34,122 nucleotides of DNA from Clostridia bacterium (GTDB lineage Bacteria; Bacillota; Clostridia; Christensenellales; Aristaeellaceae). Of the stretch, positions 26,027 through 34,122 are shown piece after piece. The stretch covers positions 1 to 34,122 of the forward strand of contig JAGBAV010000005.1 of NCBI GenBank assembly GCA_017938795.1. The letters are read 5' to 3'. Each line of letters begins with the position of its first letter. Position 1 is the stretch's first letter. The position numbers and the translations under genes were made by a program. The notes under the pieces were generated by a model. That model saw nothing but the letters and a program-made list of their open reading frames with translations, ran no database searches and had not been told where the DNA came from.

Positions 26027-26836
26027 ATGAAGATATCGATCAGCGCTTTATCCGATGCATACGGCCTGACGCCGGAGGCTTTGCGCTATTATGAAGAAAA
26101 GGGGCTGCTCACGCCGTCCCGCGCAGCTTCAAGCGGCTTTAGAAAATACTCGCTGGAGGACGTCAAGCGTCTGGGAATTATCAAGAGCCTGCAGCGGCAG
26201 GGCTTCTCGCTGGAGGAGATCCGCTCCGTCCTGACGGGCTGCACGCTCAGCGATCTGACGGCGATGATGGACGAGAAGCGCGAGCAGATGCGTGAGCAGA
26301 TCACGCAGGCAAGCGCCATCTACAACAGGCTGATCACGGGCGCGGCGATGCTGCGGGACAGCGCGGCGCTGGACCTGCAGCCCCGGCTGTGCGCGGGGAG
26401 CGCGGCATATATCGTGGACTATGACTCCTACCATGTGATGTGGGAGCATGTGCCCTCCTCGCCGCTGCTGCGCAGCCTCATCAGCGCGCTGCCGCTGACG
26501 AGCTACTGCACCGTCGTGCCCAAGGCGATCTTTCTGGGGCAGGACGTGCCGTTCCGCGCCGGCCTGTGCGCTCCGGCGGAGTGCCTGACGGCCATCCACG
26601 CCGACTTCTCCCTGATGCGCATGTGCGCCGGCCCGCGCACGGTGCGCGTCGTCTATGAGCTCTCCCCGCCCGAGCGTCGCAGCATCCATCCCGCCGCGCT
26701 GGCTGCGCGCGCATTCCTGCAGGAGCGGTCCCTTACGCCTGTCTGCGACGCCTACACGCGGGACTATGCGTGGTACGTCGGGCAGGACGGGCGCAAGCAT
26801 CACTACTGCGAGCTGATCATCCCCATCAGCGACTGA
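26027..26836 (+). CDS. MerR family transcriptional activator with small-molecule-binding domain
   Basis: A 269-residue protein from the ATG at 26027, with GGAGGA upstream. Residues 1-70 are a MerR helix-turn-helix (ISALSDAYGLTPEALRYYEE, then KGLLTPSR and FRKYSLEDVKRLGIIKSL). A coiled linker follows at about 75-115 (MMDEKREQMREQITQASAIY). Residues about 130-269 look like a GyrI/BmrR-type effector domain. No metal-binding cysteine pattern of the MerR/CueR kind is seen, so an organic ligand is more likely. It is divergent from the secreted reductase, whose promoter has the 19-bp spacer dyad such regulators need. The same dyad upstream of the other reductase gene implies a second target. The ABM gene follows after 24 nt. 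Confidence 0.92.
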   Translation: MKISISALSDAYGLTPEALRYYEEKGLLTPSRAASSGFRKYSLEDVKRLGIIKSLQRQGFSLEEIRSVLTGCTLSDLTAMMDEKREQMREQITQASAIYNRLITGAAMLRDSAALDLQPRLCAGSAAYIVDYDSYHVMWEHVPSSPLLRSLISALPLTSYCTVVPKAIFLGQDVPFRAGLCAPAECLTAIHADFSLMRMCAGPRTVRVVYELSPPERRSIHPAALAARAFLQERSLTPVCDAYTRDYAWYVGQDGRKHHYCELIIPISD

Positions 26837-26860
26837 CGGACACCGCAAGGAGGCTCCCTC

Positions 26861-27193
26861 ATGCCGATCACCATCCACATCACATACCGCGGTCAGAGCG
26901 GCGCCGCCCGGCTGTTTGCGCAGGAGATGACGTCCGCCGGCGTCGTCAGCGCCATCCGCGCGCAGGAGGGCTGCCTCGCCTACGCCTATTACCTCCCGAT
27001 GGACGACGACGAGGCCGTCCTGCTGATGGACAGCTGGGCGAGCCAGCAGGCGCTTGACCGCCATCACGCCTCGCCGATGATGGCGCAGATCGCCGCGCTG
27101 CGCGAAAAGTACAGCCTGAGCATGACGGTGGAGCGCTTTATCCCCGACGAAGCGGGGATCCCCGACAGGGACAGAGCCTTCATCCGGCCATAA
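26861..27193 (+). CDS. ABM-domain protein (putative quinol monooxygenase, YgiN-like)
   Basis: A 110-residue protein with AAGGAGG 8 nt before the ATG, 24 nt behind the MerR gene and so in its operon. It reads as an antibiotic-biosynthesis monooxygenase domain: an N-terminal strand MPITIHITY, the segment EEGCLAY-like (QEGCLAYAYYLP), then LLMDSWASQQALDRHHASP and the helix MMAQIAALREKY. Such small ferredoxin-like dimers oxidise or bind quinols and related aromatics without a cofactor. Here it may handle the molecule sensed by the regulator or protect against quinones; both ideas are inference. Confidence 0.85.
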   Translation: MPITIHITYRGQSGAARLFAQEMTSAGVVSAIRAQEGCLAYAYYLPMDDDEAVLLMDSWASQQALDRHHASPMMAQIAALREKYSLSMTVERFIPDEAGIPDRDRAFIRP

Positions 27194-27216
27194 CCCCGAT
27201 CACCCCTATAACAGAC

Positions 27217-27247
27217 AGAGACTGCCAGAAGGCAGTCTCTTCTTATT
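27217..27247 (+). terminator. Terminator of the merR-ABM operon
   Basis: A 10-bp stem (AGAGACTGCC / GGCAGTCTCT) with loop AGAA is followed by TCTTATTTATT. Confidence 0.88.
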
Positions 27248-27280
27248 TATTATCTTGATTGGCCGCGGATGCTCCGGGCG

Positions 27281-28660
<1,380 letters not shown>

Positions 28661-28696
28661 ACAGGGGCCCCCGCTTCCATTCAATGCTTTCCGGGT

Positions 28697-28725
28697 ATTG
28701 TATCACAGTTTTCCCCCGCGGGAAA
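28697..28725 (-). promoter_or_regulatory. Likely promoter of radA
   Basis: TACAAT (28702-28697) preceded by TGA (extended -10), with TTTCCC 17 nt upstream (28725-28720) as a weak -35. It lies about 40 nt before the start codon. Confidence 0.5.
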
Positions 28726-28786
28726 GCCGCGCCGCACCCTCATCCATTCTTTTTTTTCAACCTATCCAAATCAGACAGTTCTGCTG

Positions 28787-28816
28787 TTGCGGCGTGACCT
28801 CCGGATAGGATATAAT
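28787..28816 (+). promoter_or_regulatory. Likely promoter of the metallophosphoesterase gene
   Basis: TTGCGG (28787-28792), 18 nt, TATAAT (28811-28816). The start codon lies 37 nt downstream. Confidence 0.6.
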
Positions 28817-28853
28817 TTTGAAATCATCTTTTTCGGGGAACGGGGAGATCCGC

Positions 28854-29963
28854 ATGAACAGACGACCGAGCAAGAGCCGCAGCAGCTACGACGCCTTCTC
28901 TTCCAGCCGGACGGGCGGATTCCGCGCCGCATCGCCGGACGCTTCCTTCTTCGAGGAGAAAAAGCGCCCCCGCCCGCTGCGGCGCATCCTGCTGGCGCTG
29001 CTCGCCGCGCTGGCGCTCACGCTGGTCGTCAATACGGCGGTCAATCAGTTCGTCTTCGTGCGCCGGGTGAGCGTGCCGGTCAAGGGGCTCGCGCCGTCGT
29101 TTGAGGGATACACCTTCCTGCAGATCTCCGACCTGAAGGGCGCGCTCTACGGCGGGAATCAGGGTCTGCTGCGCATGGCGCTGGCGGACGAGGCCTACGA
29201 CGCCGTCCTGCTCACGGGCGACATGATCTCCCCGCTGGGCAACGCCGTCCCGTTCTATTCGCTGCTGAGCGTCCTGCGCGAGCTCGCGCCGCAGACGCCC
29301 GTCTATTTCATCGCGGGGGATACCGACCCCGTCCCGCTGTCCATGACCTACGCCCCCTCCGGCAGCCCGTTCGCCCCATGGGTGCTGGGCGCGCAGCAGC
29401 GGGGCGCGCAGCACCTGACGGCCCCCGTCCCCATCGAGCGCGAGGGGCAGACGCTCTGGCTAACGCCGGGCTCGCTGCTGCATCTGGATGTGGACACCAT
29501 GCAGGGGCAGTACGAGGCGCGCTACCTCTCCGCCGCAGCCTCCGGCGACGAGAACGCCATCGAGCTCGCCGCGCACGCCCTCAAGCAGCTGGAGGATATC
29601 CGCGCCGCGCGCAGGGCGACGAAGGAAGAGGATATCGTCATCTCCGTCACCCACGCCCCGCCCACCGACGACGACCTGAAGACCTATGCCGGCGCGGTCG
29701 ATCTGGTGCTCTGCGGGCATACGCTCGGCGGCCTGATCCGCCTGCCGCTCGCCGGCGCGCTGTTCATCCCCTCCCAGACGCTGCCGCGCTGGGGGCTGCT
29801 CCCCGGCAAGGCCGCCGGCAGCGGGCTGCTGCAGGACACGACGCCCCGCGTATACATCAGCCCCGGCCTTGGCAAGCAGGACGAGCGCTATCCGCCGTTC
29901 TTCTTCCGGCTGTTCAATCCGCCGTCCGTCTCGCTGATCACGCTCACGCAGTCGACGATGTGA
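28854..29963 (+). CDS. Membrane-anchored calcineurin-like phosphoesterase with degenerate metal site
   Basis: A 369-residue protein from the ATG at 28854, with GGGGAG upstream. It has a basic, Ser-rich N-terminus, one membrane helix (about 43-62), then a YkuE-like phosphoesterase domain facing outside. The fold signature is clear (FLQISDLKG at 89-96, LLTGD at 119-123, ISVTHAP at 263-269, LCGHTLGG at 286-293, RLFNPPSVSLITL at the end). Several metal ligands differ: DxH is DLK (Lys95), GNHD/E is GDTD (155-158), and GHTHGG is GHTLGG. Activity may be altered or lost. It is monocistronic, ending at a strong hairpin. Confidence 0.85.
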   Translation: MNRRPSKSRSSYDAFSSSRTGGFRAASPDASFFEEKKRPRPLRRILLALLAALALTLVVNTAVNQFVFVRRVSVPVKGLAPSFEGYTFLQISDLKGALYGGNQGLLRMALADEAYDAVLLTGDMISPLGNAVPFYSLLSVLRELAPQTPVYFIAGDTDPVPLSMTYAPSGSPFAPWVLGAQQRGAQHLTAPVPIEREGQTLWLTPGSLLHLDVDTMQGQYEARYLSAAASGDENAIELAAHALKQLEDIRAARRATKEEDIVISVTHAPPTDDDLKTYAGAVDLVLCGHTLGGLIRLPLAGALFIPSQTLPRWGLLPGKAAGSGLLQDTTPRVYISPGLGKQDERYPPFFFRLFNPPSVSLITLTQSTM

Positions 29964-29984
29964 ATCCCGATCAACCAAAGCCCA

Positions 29985-30017
29985 AAAGGAGCCCGGACGC
30001 TGCGTCCGGGCTCCTTT
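29985..30017. terminator. Bidirectional terminator
   Basis: A 15-bp stem (29985-29999 with 30003-30017, AAAGGAGCCCGGACG / CGTCCGGGCTCCTTT) with loop CTG lies between the convergent phosphoesterase and EamA genes. Confidence 0.9.
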
Positions 30018-30035
30018 GATCTCTTCTGTTTCTTC

Positions 30036-30899
30036 TTATTTCTTTTTCCCGCTGAGCACGGCGGCGACAATGCCCGTGCAGATGACCGCCGCGCCAAGGA
30101 GAAAGCTGGGCGTGATCGTCTCCCCGAGGATGAGTACGCCGAGGATGGAGGAGACCAGCGGCTGCATCGGATAGAACATCGAGCAGAAGCTCGCATCCAT
30201 CAGGCTCAGGCTCGTATTCCAGAAGGTATGCGCCGCAGCCGTGCCCACAAGGCCCATGAACAGCACGGCAAACAGGCTCTCCGCCGGCAGGGAGAAGGCC
30301 GCGCTGCGCAGCTCAATCGCCGCCCAGGCGCCCGTGAAGGGCAGGGCGAAGACCATGCCCAGCATCGCCACCTGCATCGGGTCGTACTTCCCGCTGATGC
30401 GCCTGATGATGACCGAGGAGGCGGACCAGAGCAGCACGCTGGTCAGCATCAGCGCCGCGCCGGCGGCGTTGACCGTGCCGCCCACGCCCACGATGATCAC
30501 CACGCCCGTCATCGAGACGGCGACGCAGGCCACCTTCGCCGCGGTGAGCCTCTCCCCGAGGAAGAGCGCGGCGAGGATGGGGATGAAGATCGGATTCATC
30601 GCGCCAAGGAGCGAGGAGATCGCGCCGGTGAGGCGGGCGATGCCCTGCATCTGCAGGCAGAAGCTGAGGAAATACCCCAGCAGGCCGATGGCGGCGACGG
30701 TCATCACGTCCGCACGCTCCATCCGCCGCAGCGTGCCCCTGATGCGCAGGATCACAAGCAGCGCGGGAATCGCAACCAGATAGCGAAGGGCCAGCAGCGT
30801 GACCGGCGGCACCGTCCTCAGCGCGATCTTGCTGACCACATACATGCTCCCCCAGCACAGGAACGTGCCGAACAATGGGATCAGGTGCTTTTTGTTCAT
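30036..30899 (-). CDS. EamA (DMT) family transporter
   Basis: A 287-residue protein with about ten membrane helices in two EamA repeats, from the ATG at 30899 (MNKKHLIPLFG). GGAG 8 nt upstream favours this over the ATG at 30905. First-repeat signatures are WGSMYVVSKIAL and ARLTGAISSLLGAMNPIFIP, then FLGERLT. Second-repeat ones are LLWSASSVIIRRIS and SMFYPMQPLVSSILGVLILG, then ETI. Members export amino acids, other metabolites or nucleotide sugars; the substrate cannot be predicted. It is monocistronic and divergent from the Liv operon. Confidence 0.92.
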   Translation of the reverse strand: MNKKHLIPLFGTFLCWGSMYVVSKIALRTVPPVTLLALRYLVAIPALLVILRIRGTLRRMERADVMTVAAIGLLGYFLSFCLQMQGIARLTGAISSLLGAMNPIFIPILAALFLGERLTAAKVACVAVSMTGVVIIVGVGGTVNAAGAALMLTSVLLWSASSVIIRRISGKYDPMQVAMLGMVFALPFTGAWAAIELRSAAFSLPAESLFAVLFMGLVGTAAAHTFWNTSLSLMDASFCSMFYPMQPLVSSILGVLILGETITPSFLLGAAVICTGIVAAVLSGKKK

Positions 30900-30983
30900 A
30901 TCCATCTCTCCGTATACAGCGTCACAGCCGGGGAATGCGCTGCGCAAGGCGGGCACCAGCAGCCCGAACCGGCATTTTCCTTC

Positions 30984-31012
30984 ATTATAGACCTCACTTT
31001 GGCCGATGTACA
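30984..31012 (-). promoter_or_regulatory. Promoter of the EamA gene
   Basis: TATAAT (30989-30984) with TGTACA 17 nt upstream (31012-31007) on the minus strand. The -10 is perfect and the -35 is weak. Confidence 0.55.
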
Positions 31013-31095
31013 GCCTGTTTTGCAATTTTCTTGACGCTAAGACTTCGTAACATGAAAATCATTCATCACAAACTTGAAACTTAGTGATGGCAAAT

Positions 31096-31127
31096 CCCTT
31101 GTAAGGGCAGTGGTTTTGTTGTATAAT
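31096..31127 (+). promoter_or_regulatory. Promoter of the Liv operon with overlapping inverted repeat
   Basis: TTGTAA (31099-31104), 17 nt, TATAAT (31122-31127). The dyad CCCTT-GT-AAGGG (31096-31107) lies exactly over the -35 box and could be an operator. The leader of about 80 nt contains a small hairpin, GCAGCC-TTCA-GGCTGC (31177-31192). Confidence 0.75.
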
Positions 31128-31213
31128 GTTTCCCATCATCGTCAGAAACGTACGGTTATCTGACATGACACAATCAGCAGCCTTCAGGCTGCGCGAATTA
31201 GGGGGATAAACCT

Positions 31214-32344
31214 ATGAAGAAGATTCTTGTGGCTGTTCTCGCTCTCGCGCTGATGATGACCGCGTGCCTCGCCTCCGCTGAGGACACCATCAAGCTCGGC
31301 GGCATCTCTCCGCTGACCGGCCCCGCTGCCGTGTACGGCCTCGACGTTCAGGCGGGCGTGGACTACGCTATCGAAGAGATCAACGCCAACGGCGGTGTCC
31401 TCGGCAAGAAGGTCGAGCTGATCTGGCGTGACGACATGCACGATCCGGCTACCTCCATCAACATGTACAACCAGCTGATGGACGAGAAGGTCGTCGCCTT
31501 CATCGGCCCGGTCACCACCGCCCCGACCATCGCCGTCTATGACGTCGCTGCGAAGGACAATATTCCGTGCATCTCTCCGTCCGCCTCTGCGTACGAAGTG
31601 ACCAACGCCGGCAACAACCTCTTCCGCGCCTGCTTCCTGGATCCGTATCAGGCCGGTATCGCTGCGCAGTACGCCGTCGAGTCCCTCGGCGCGAAGTCTG
31701 TCGCCATCATCTATGACAACTCCAACGACTACACCCTCGGCCTGTACGACGCGTTCGTCGCGAAGGCTGGCGAGCTCGGCCTCGAGATCGTCGCCACCGA
31801 AGTCGGCACCGCCGGTCAGGCTGACTACTCCGCCCAGATCAGCAAGCTCGCTGACGCTGAGCCGGACGCCATCTACGCCGCTCAGTACGCGCAGGAGATC
31901 GCCATCATGCTGCCGCAGATGTTCGACGCCGGCCTGGACGAGACCCCGATCATCGGACCGGACGGCTTCTCCGGCGTTGACGGCCAGATCGGCGAGGATG
32001 TGCACCTGCTCGCCAACTGCGTCTACACCTCCGCTTTCTCCCTTGACTCCACCGGCGACGTCGCCGTGAAGTTCATCGAGGGCTTCACCGCGAAGACCGG
32101 CGCTGCCCCGGCCCTGTTCAACGCGCTGGGCTACGACGCCACCATGATCATGGCTCAGGCGATCGAGAAGGCCGGCTCCACCGATAAGGACGCCATCATC
32201 GCTGCGCTGGACGCCACCGACATCGAGGGCGCGACCGGCCACATGACCTTCGACGATCACAACGACCCGATCAAGTCCGTCTTCGTCATCGGCTTCAACG
32301 AGGAGGGCGCCGAGACCCTGAAGACCGTCGTTGATCCGTCCTGA
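31214..32344 (+). CDS. Branched-chain amino acid-type ABC transporter substrate-binding protein
   Basis: A 376-residue periplasmic-binding protein of the LivJ/LivK type (Peripla_BP_6), with AGGGGG upstream. The signal MKKILVAVLALALMMTAC may be a lipoprotein signal (MTAC, Cys18) or end at ASA. The mature domain has KLGGISPLTGPAAVYGLDVQ, INANGGVLGKK, a first-lobe VAFIGPVTT, and NDYTLGLYDAF. The third-position preference for C with many GCT codons suggests high expression. It heads the Liv operon; a terminator-like hairpin behind it would keep its mRNA more abundant than the permeases. Ligands in this family include leucine, isoleucine, valine, other amino acids and small amides. Confidence 0.93.
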   Translation: MKKILVAVLALALMMTACLASAEDTIKLGGISPLTGPAAVYGLDVQAGVDYAIEEINANGGVLGKKVELIWRDDMHDPATSINMYNQLMDEKVVAFIGPVTTAPTIAVYDVAAKDNIPCISPSASAYEVTNAGNNLFRACFLDPYQAGIAAQYAVESLGAKSVAIIYDNSNDYTLGLYDAFVAKAGELGLEIVATEVGTAGQADYSAQISKLADAEPDAIYAAQYAQEIAIMLPQMFDAGLDETPIIGPDGFSGVDGQIGEDVHLLANCVYTSAFSLDSTGDVAVKFIEGFTAKTGAAPALFNALGYDATMIMAQAIEKAGSTDKDAIIAALDATDIEGATGHMTFDDHNDPIKSVFVIGFNEEGAETLKTVVDPS

Positions 32345-32365
32345 TCACGATTCAAACAATCATGT

Positions 32366-32413
32366 TGTCAAAGCGGCAAGGGAGCGACCCTCCCTTGCCC
32401 TTTGGCAGTTTTT
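32366..32413 (+). terminator. Attenuator-like terminator between the binding protein and permease genes
   Basis: An outer 8-bp stem with one G-T pair (32366-32373 with 32400-32407) and an inner 9-bp stem (GCAAGGGAG / CTCCCTTGC, 32376-32384 with 32390-32398) are followed by GTTTTT. Because livH lies downstream without an obvious promoter, partial termination is likely. Confidence 0.75.
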
Positions 32414-32456
32414 ACGGATGGATGTTTTTCCCGGGGGATGCACGCATCTCCCGCAA

Positions 32457-32482
32457 AAAGCACCCGTCAGTGCCGGTGCTTT
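32457..32482 (+). other. Small hairpin upstream of livH
   Basis: AAAGCACC (32457-32464) pairs with GGTGCTTT (32475-32482) across a 10-nt loop, ending 25 nt before the GTG start of livH. It may stabilise the processed permease mRNA or affect its translation. Confidence 0.45.
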
Positions 32483-32507
32483 ATCCACTTGAAAGGCGGT
32501 ATACCAC

Positions 32508-33407
32508 GTGAAACCAGCAACATTTGTCATCACGCTTATCAACGGCCTGCAGCTGGGCAGCGTTTACGCGCTCATCGCGCTTGGCTACACGATGGTCTAT
32601 GGCATCGTGAAGCTCATTAACTTCGCCCATGGCGATATCCTCATGGTCGGCTCCTACGTCGTGCTGTATATGCTCACGGCCGTGTTTGCCGCGCAGTCCC
32701 TTGCGGCGAAGGTCATTGCCGTTGCCGCGGCGATCATCTTCTGCGTCGTGCTGGGCGTATTGATCGACCGCGTCGCCTACAAGCCGCTGCGTGAGGCGCC
32801 GCGCATCTCCGCGCTGATCACCGCCATCGGCGTGAGCCTTGCGCTGCAGATCATCGCTCAGCTCGTCTTCGGCAGCGAGCAGATCAAGTTCCCGGCCGTC
32901 ATCATGAACGAGACGCTCTTCAAGATCGGCAAGAAGCCCGTCAAGTCGCTTCCGCTGATCACCTGCGCCGTGTCCGTGCTGCTGATGATCGCCCTGACCC
33001 TCTTCGTCAATAAGACGAAGCCCGGCCGCGCCATGCGCGCCGTGTCCGAGGATATGGGCGCCGCCCGCCTGATGGGCATCAACGTCAACAACACCATCTC
33101 CCTGACCTTCGCCATCGGCTGCTCCCTTGCCGCCATCGGCGCGGTCTTCTACGCGCAGAAGGTCGGCTTCGTCAAGCCGCTGCTTGGCTCCCTGCCCGGC
33201 ATCAAGGCGTTCATCGCCGCGGTCTGCGGCGGCATCGGCTCGATCCCCGGCGCGGTGCTCGGCGGCTTCATCATCGGCGTGCTGGAGACGTTCATCAACT
33301 ACTTCGCATCTGAATACGTCGACGCCGTCGTCTTCGGCCTGCTGATCGTGGTGCTGCTGGTCCGCCCGGCCGGCATCCTCGGCAAGGCTGTGCGCGAGAA
33401 AGTGTAA
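32508..33407 (+). CDS. livH: Branched-chain amino acid ABC transporter permease LivH
   Basis: A 299-residue membrane permease with a GTG start at 32508; AAAGGCGG lies about 10 nt upstream. LivH signatures are LINGLQLGSVYALIALGYTM and VYGIVKLINFAHGDILM near the N-terminus, then KPGRAMRAVSEDMGAARLMG (the loop that contacts the ATPase) and GGIGSIPGAVLGGFIIGVLE near the end. It forms the channel with LivM, whose gene starts 15 nt downstream. The binding protein gene lies upstream behind an attenuator-like hairpin. Confidence 0.95.
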   Translation: MKPATFVITLINGLQLGSVYALIALGYTMVYGIVKLINFAHGDILMVGSYVVLYMLTAVFAAQSLAAKVIAVAAAIIFCVVLGVLIDRVAYKPLREAPRISALITAIGVSLALQIIAQLVFGSEQIKFPAVIMNETLFKIGKKPVKSLPLITCAVSVLLMIALTLFVNKTKPGRAMRAVSEDMGAARLMGINVNNTISLTFAIGCSLAAIGAVFYAQKVGFVKPLLGSLPGIKAFIAAVCGGIGSIPGAVLGGFIIGVLETFINYFASEYVDAVVFGLLIVVLLVRPAGILGKAVREKV

Positions 33408-33422
33408 AAGGAGGAAGTTCAT

Positions 33423-34122
33423 ATGGTCAAGCGCAAAGGGCTTTCTTCCCTTGTCAATCTCGTCTGCATCGTGATTCTCTTCTTCGTTCTGCAGGCGGTG
33501 AGCAAAACCTCCCGCTCGATGAACGACCTGCTCCTGCAGATCGGCTATTCCATCATCATGGCCACCAGCCTGAATCTCGCCTGCGGCTATCTGGGCGAGC
33601 TGCCGCTGGGCCACGCGGGCTTCATGTCCGTCGGCGCGTATACCGCAGCCGTGCTGACCGCGAAGTTCCTGCCGCAGACCGCGGCCTTCTACCCCTTCGC
33701 GCTGCTGTGCGGCGGCCTGATGGCGGCGCTGTTCGCGTTCATCGTCGGCGTGCCGGCCCTGCGCCTGAAGGGCGACTACCTCGCCATCGTCACCCTCGGC
33801 TTCGGCGAGATCATCCGCGTGCTGATCAACACCGTCTTCGCCCCGCTGACCGACGGCGGCAAGGGCCTCTTCGGCATCCCCGCCTATGCGGGCTTCGCCG
33901 ACACCTTCATCATCACCGTCATCTGCGTCAGCGCGCTGTACATGCTCGTGCGCTCCCGTCACGGCCGCGCGACCATCGCCATCCGCGAGAACGCCATCGC
34001 CGCCGAGGCCTGCGGCGTGAACGTCTCCAACTACAAGATCCGCATGTTCGTGATCTCCGCGTTCTTCGCGGGCATCGCCGGCGGCATCTATGCGCATCAG
34101 CTGGGCGTTCTGACGGCAGCGA
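33423..34122 (+). CDS. livM: Branched-chain amino acid ABC transporter permease LivM (C-terminus outside window)
   Basis: The frame is open from the ATG at 33423 to the window edge (233 codons), with AAAGGAGGA 9 nt upstream. Typical LivM segments are GYLGELPLGHAGFMSVGAYT, LRLKGDYLAIVTLGFGEIIR and RATIAIRENAIAAEACGVN, the last being the coupling loop for the LivG/LivF ATPases. Several membrane helices are seen. The ATPase genes are expected beyond the right edge. Confidence 0.95.
   Translation, partial: MVKRKGLSSLVNLVCIVILFFVLQAVSKTSRSMNDLLLQIGYSIIMATSLNLACGYLGELPLGHAGFMSVGAYTAAVLTAKFLPQTAAFYPFALLCGGLMAALFAFIVGVPALRLKGDYLAIVTLGFGEIIRVLINTVFAPLTDGGKGLFGIPAYAGFADTFIITVICVSALYMLVRSRHGRATIAIRENAIAAEACGVNVSNYKIRMFVISAFFAGIAGGIYAHQLGVLTAA

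Overview
The window reads as chromosomal DNA of a GC-rich, anaerobic, Gram-positive gut bacterium of the Clostridia (Firmicutes). This rests on strong AGGAGG-type ribosome binding sites, sigma-A promoters of the TTGACA-N17-TATAAT type, a sortase-anchored surface protein, secreted flavin reductases, DegV, RadA and a Liv-type amino acid importer. No rRNA, tRNA, phage, transposase or CRISPR array was seen. I cannot name the species.

Region 1 (1-10640, all minus strand): a tandem array of very large surface adhesins. Each has a signal peptide, a long parallel beta-helix-like repeat region, a Cna-B-like domain and pilin-type isopeptide domains; the complete one ends in a VPKTG sortase signal. The first runs off the left edge, the second is complete, and a third survives only as a relic whose signal peptide is fused to its sortase tail. 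The two intact genes share a promoter layout (TTGACG-N17-TANACT) inside AT-rich leaders.

Region 2 (10640-13770, minus): a 1002-residue secreted FAD/FMN reductase of the fumarate/urocanate reductase type. A second one, with the domain order reversed, lies at 24047-25792. Both promoters carry the same dyad, CTCAAG-N3-CTTGAG, inside a 19-bp spacer, which is the hallmark of MerR-family activators. A MerR-family gene sits divergently beside the second reductase and is followed by a small ABM-type monooxygenase gene. I read this as one regulon for extracellular anaerobic respiration of an unknown organic acceptor; it is the most interesting system in the window.

Region 3 (14030-21700): a secreted SH3b / Pro-Thr linker / peptidoglycan-binding / PDZ protein joined to a cytoplasmic pectinesterase. 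Then come a Gfo/Idh/MocA oxidoreductase divergent from a DegV-deaminase pair, and a 2-keto-3-deoxygluconate kinase divergent from a YbaK deacylase-Nudix pair. The pectinesterase and the kinase point to use of pectin breakdown products.

Region 4 (22200-23900): a visibly AT-richer patch with a GNAT acetyltransferase, the broken tail of an alpha/beta hydrolase and a HIT protein. It is followed by intergenic palindromic repeats and a 73-residue lipoprotein carrying the sequence signature of sodium-pump decarboxylase beta subunits.

Region 5 (26000-34122): the MerR/ABM operon, radA, a membrane-anchored metallophosphoesterase lacking several usual metal ligands, an EamA transporter, and the start of a branched-chain amino acid ABC importer operon (binding protein, LivH, partial LivM) that continues past the right edge. 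Most transcription units end in clear hairpins, several of them shared between convergent genes.
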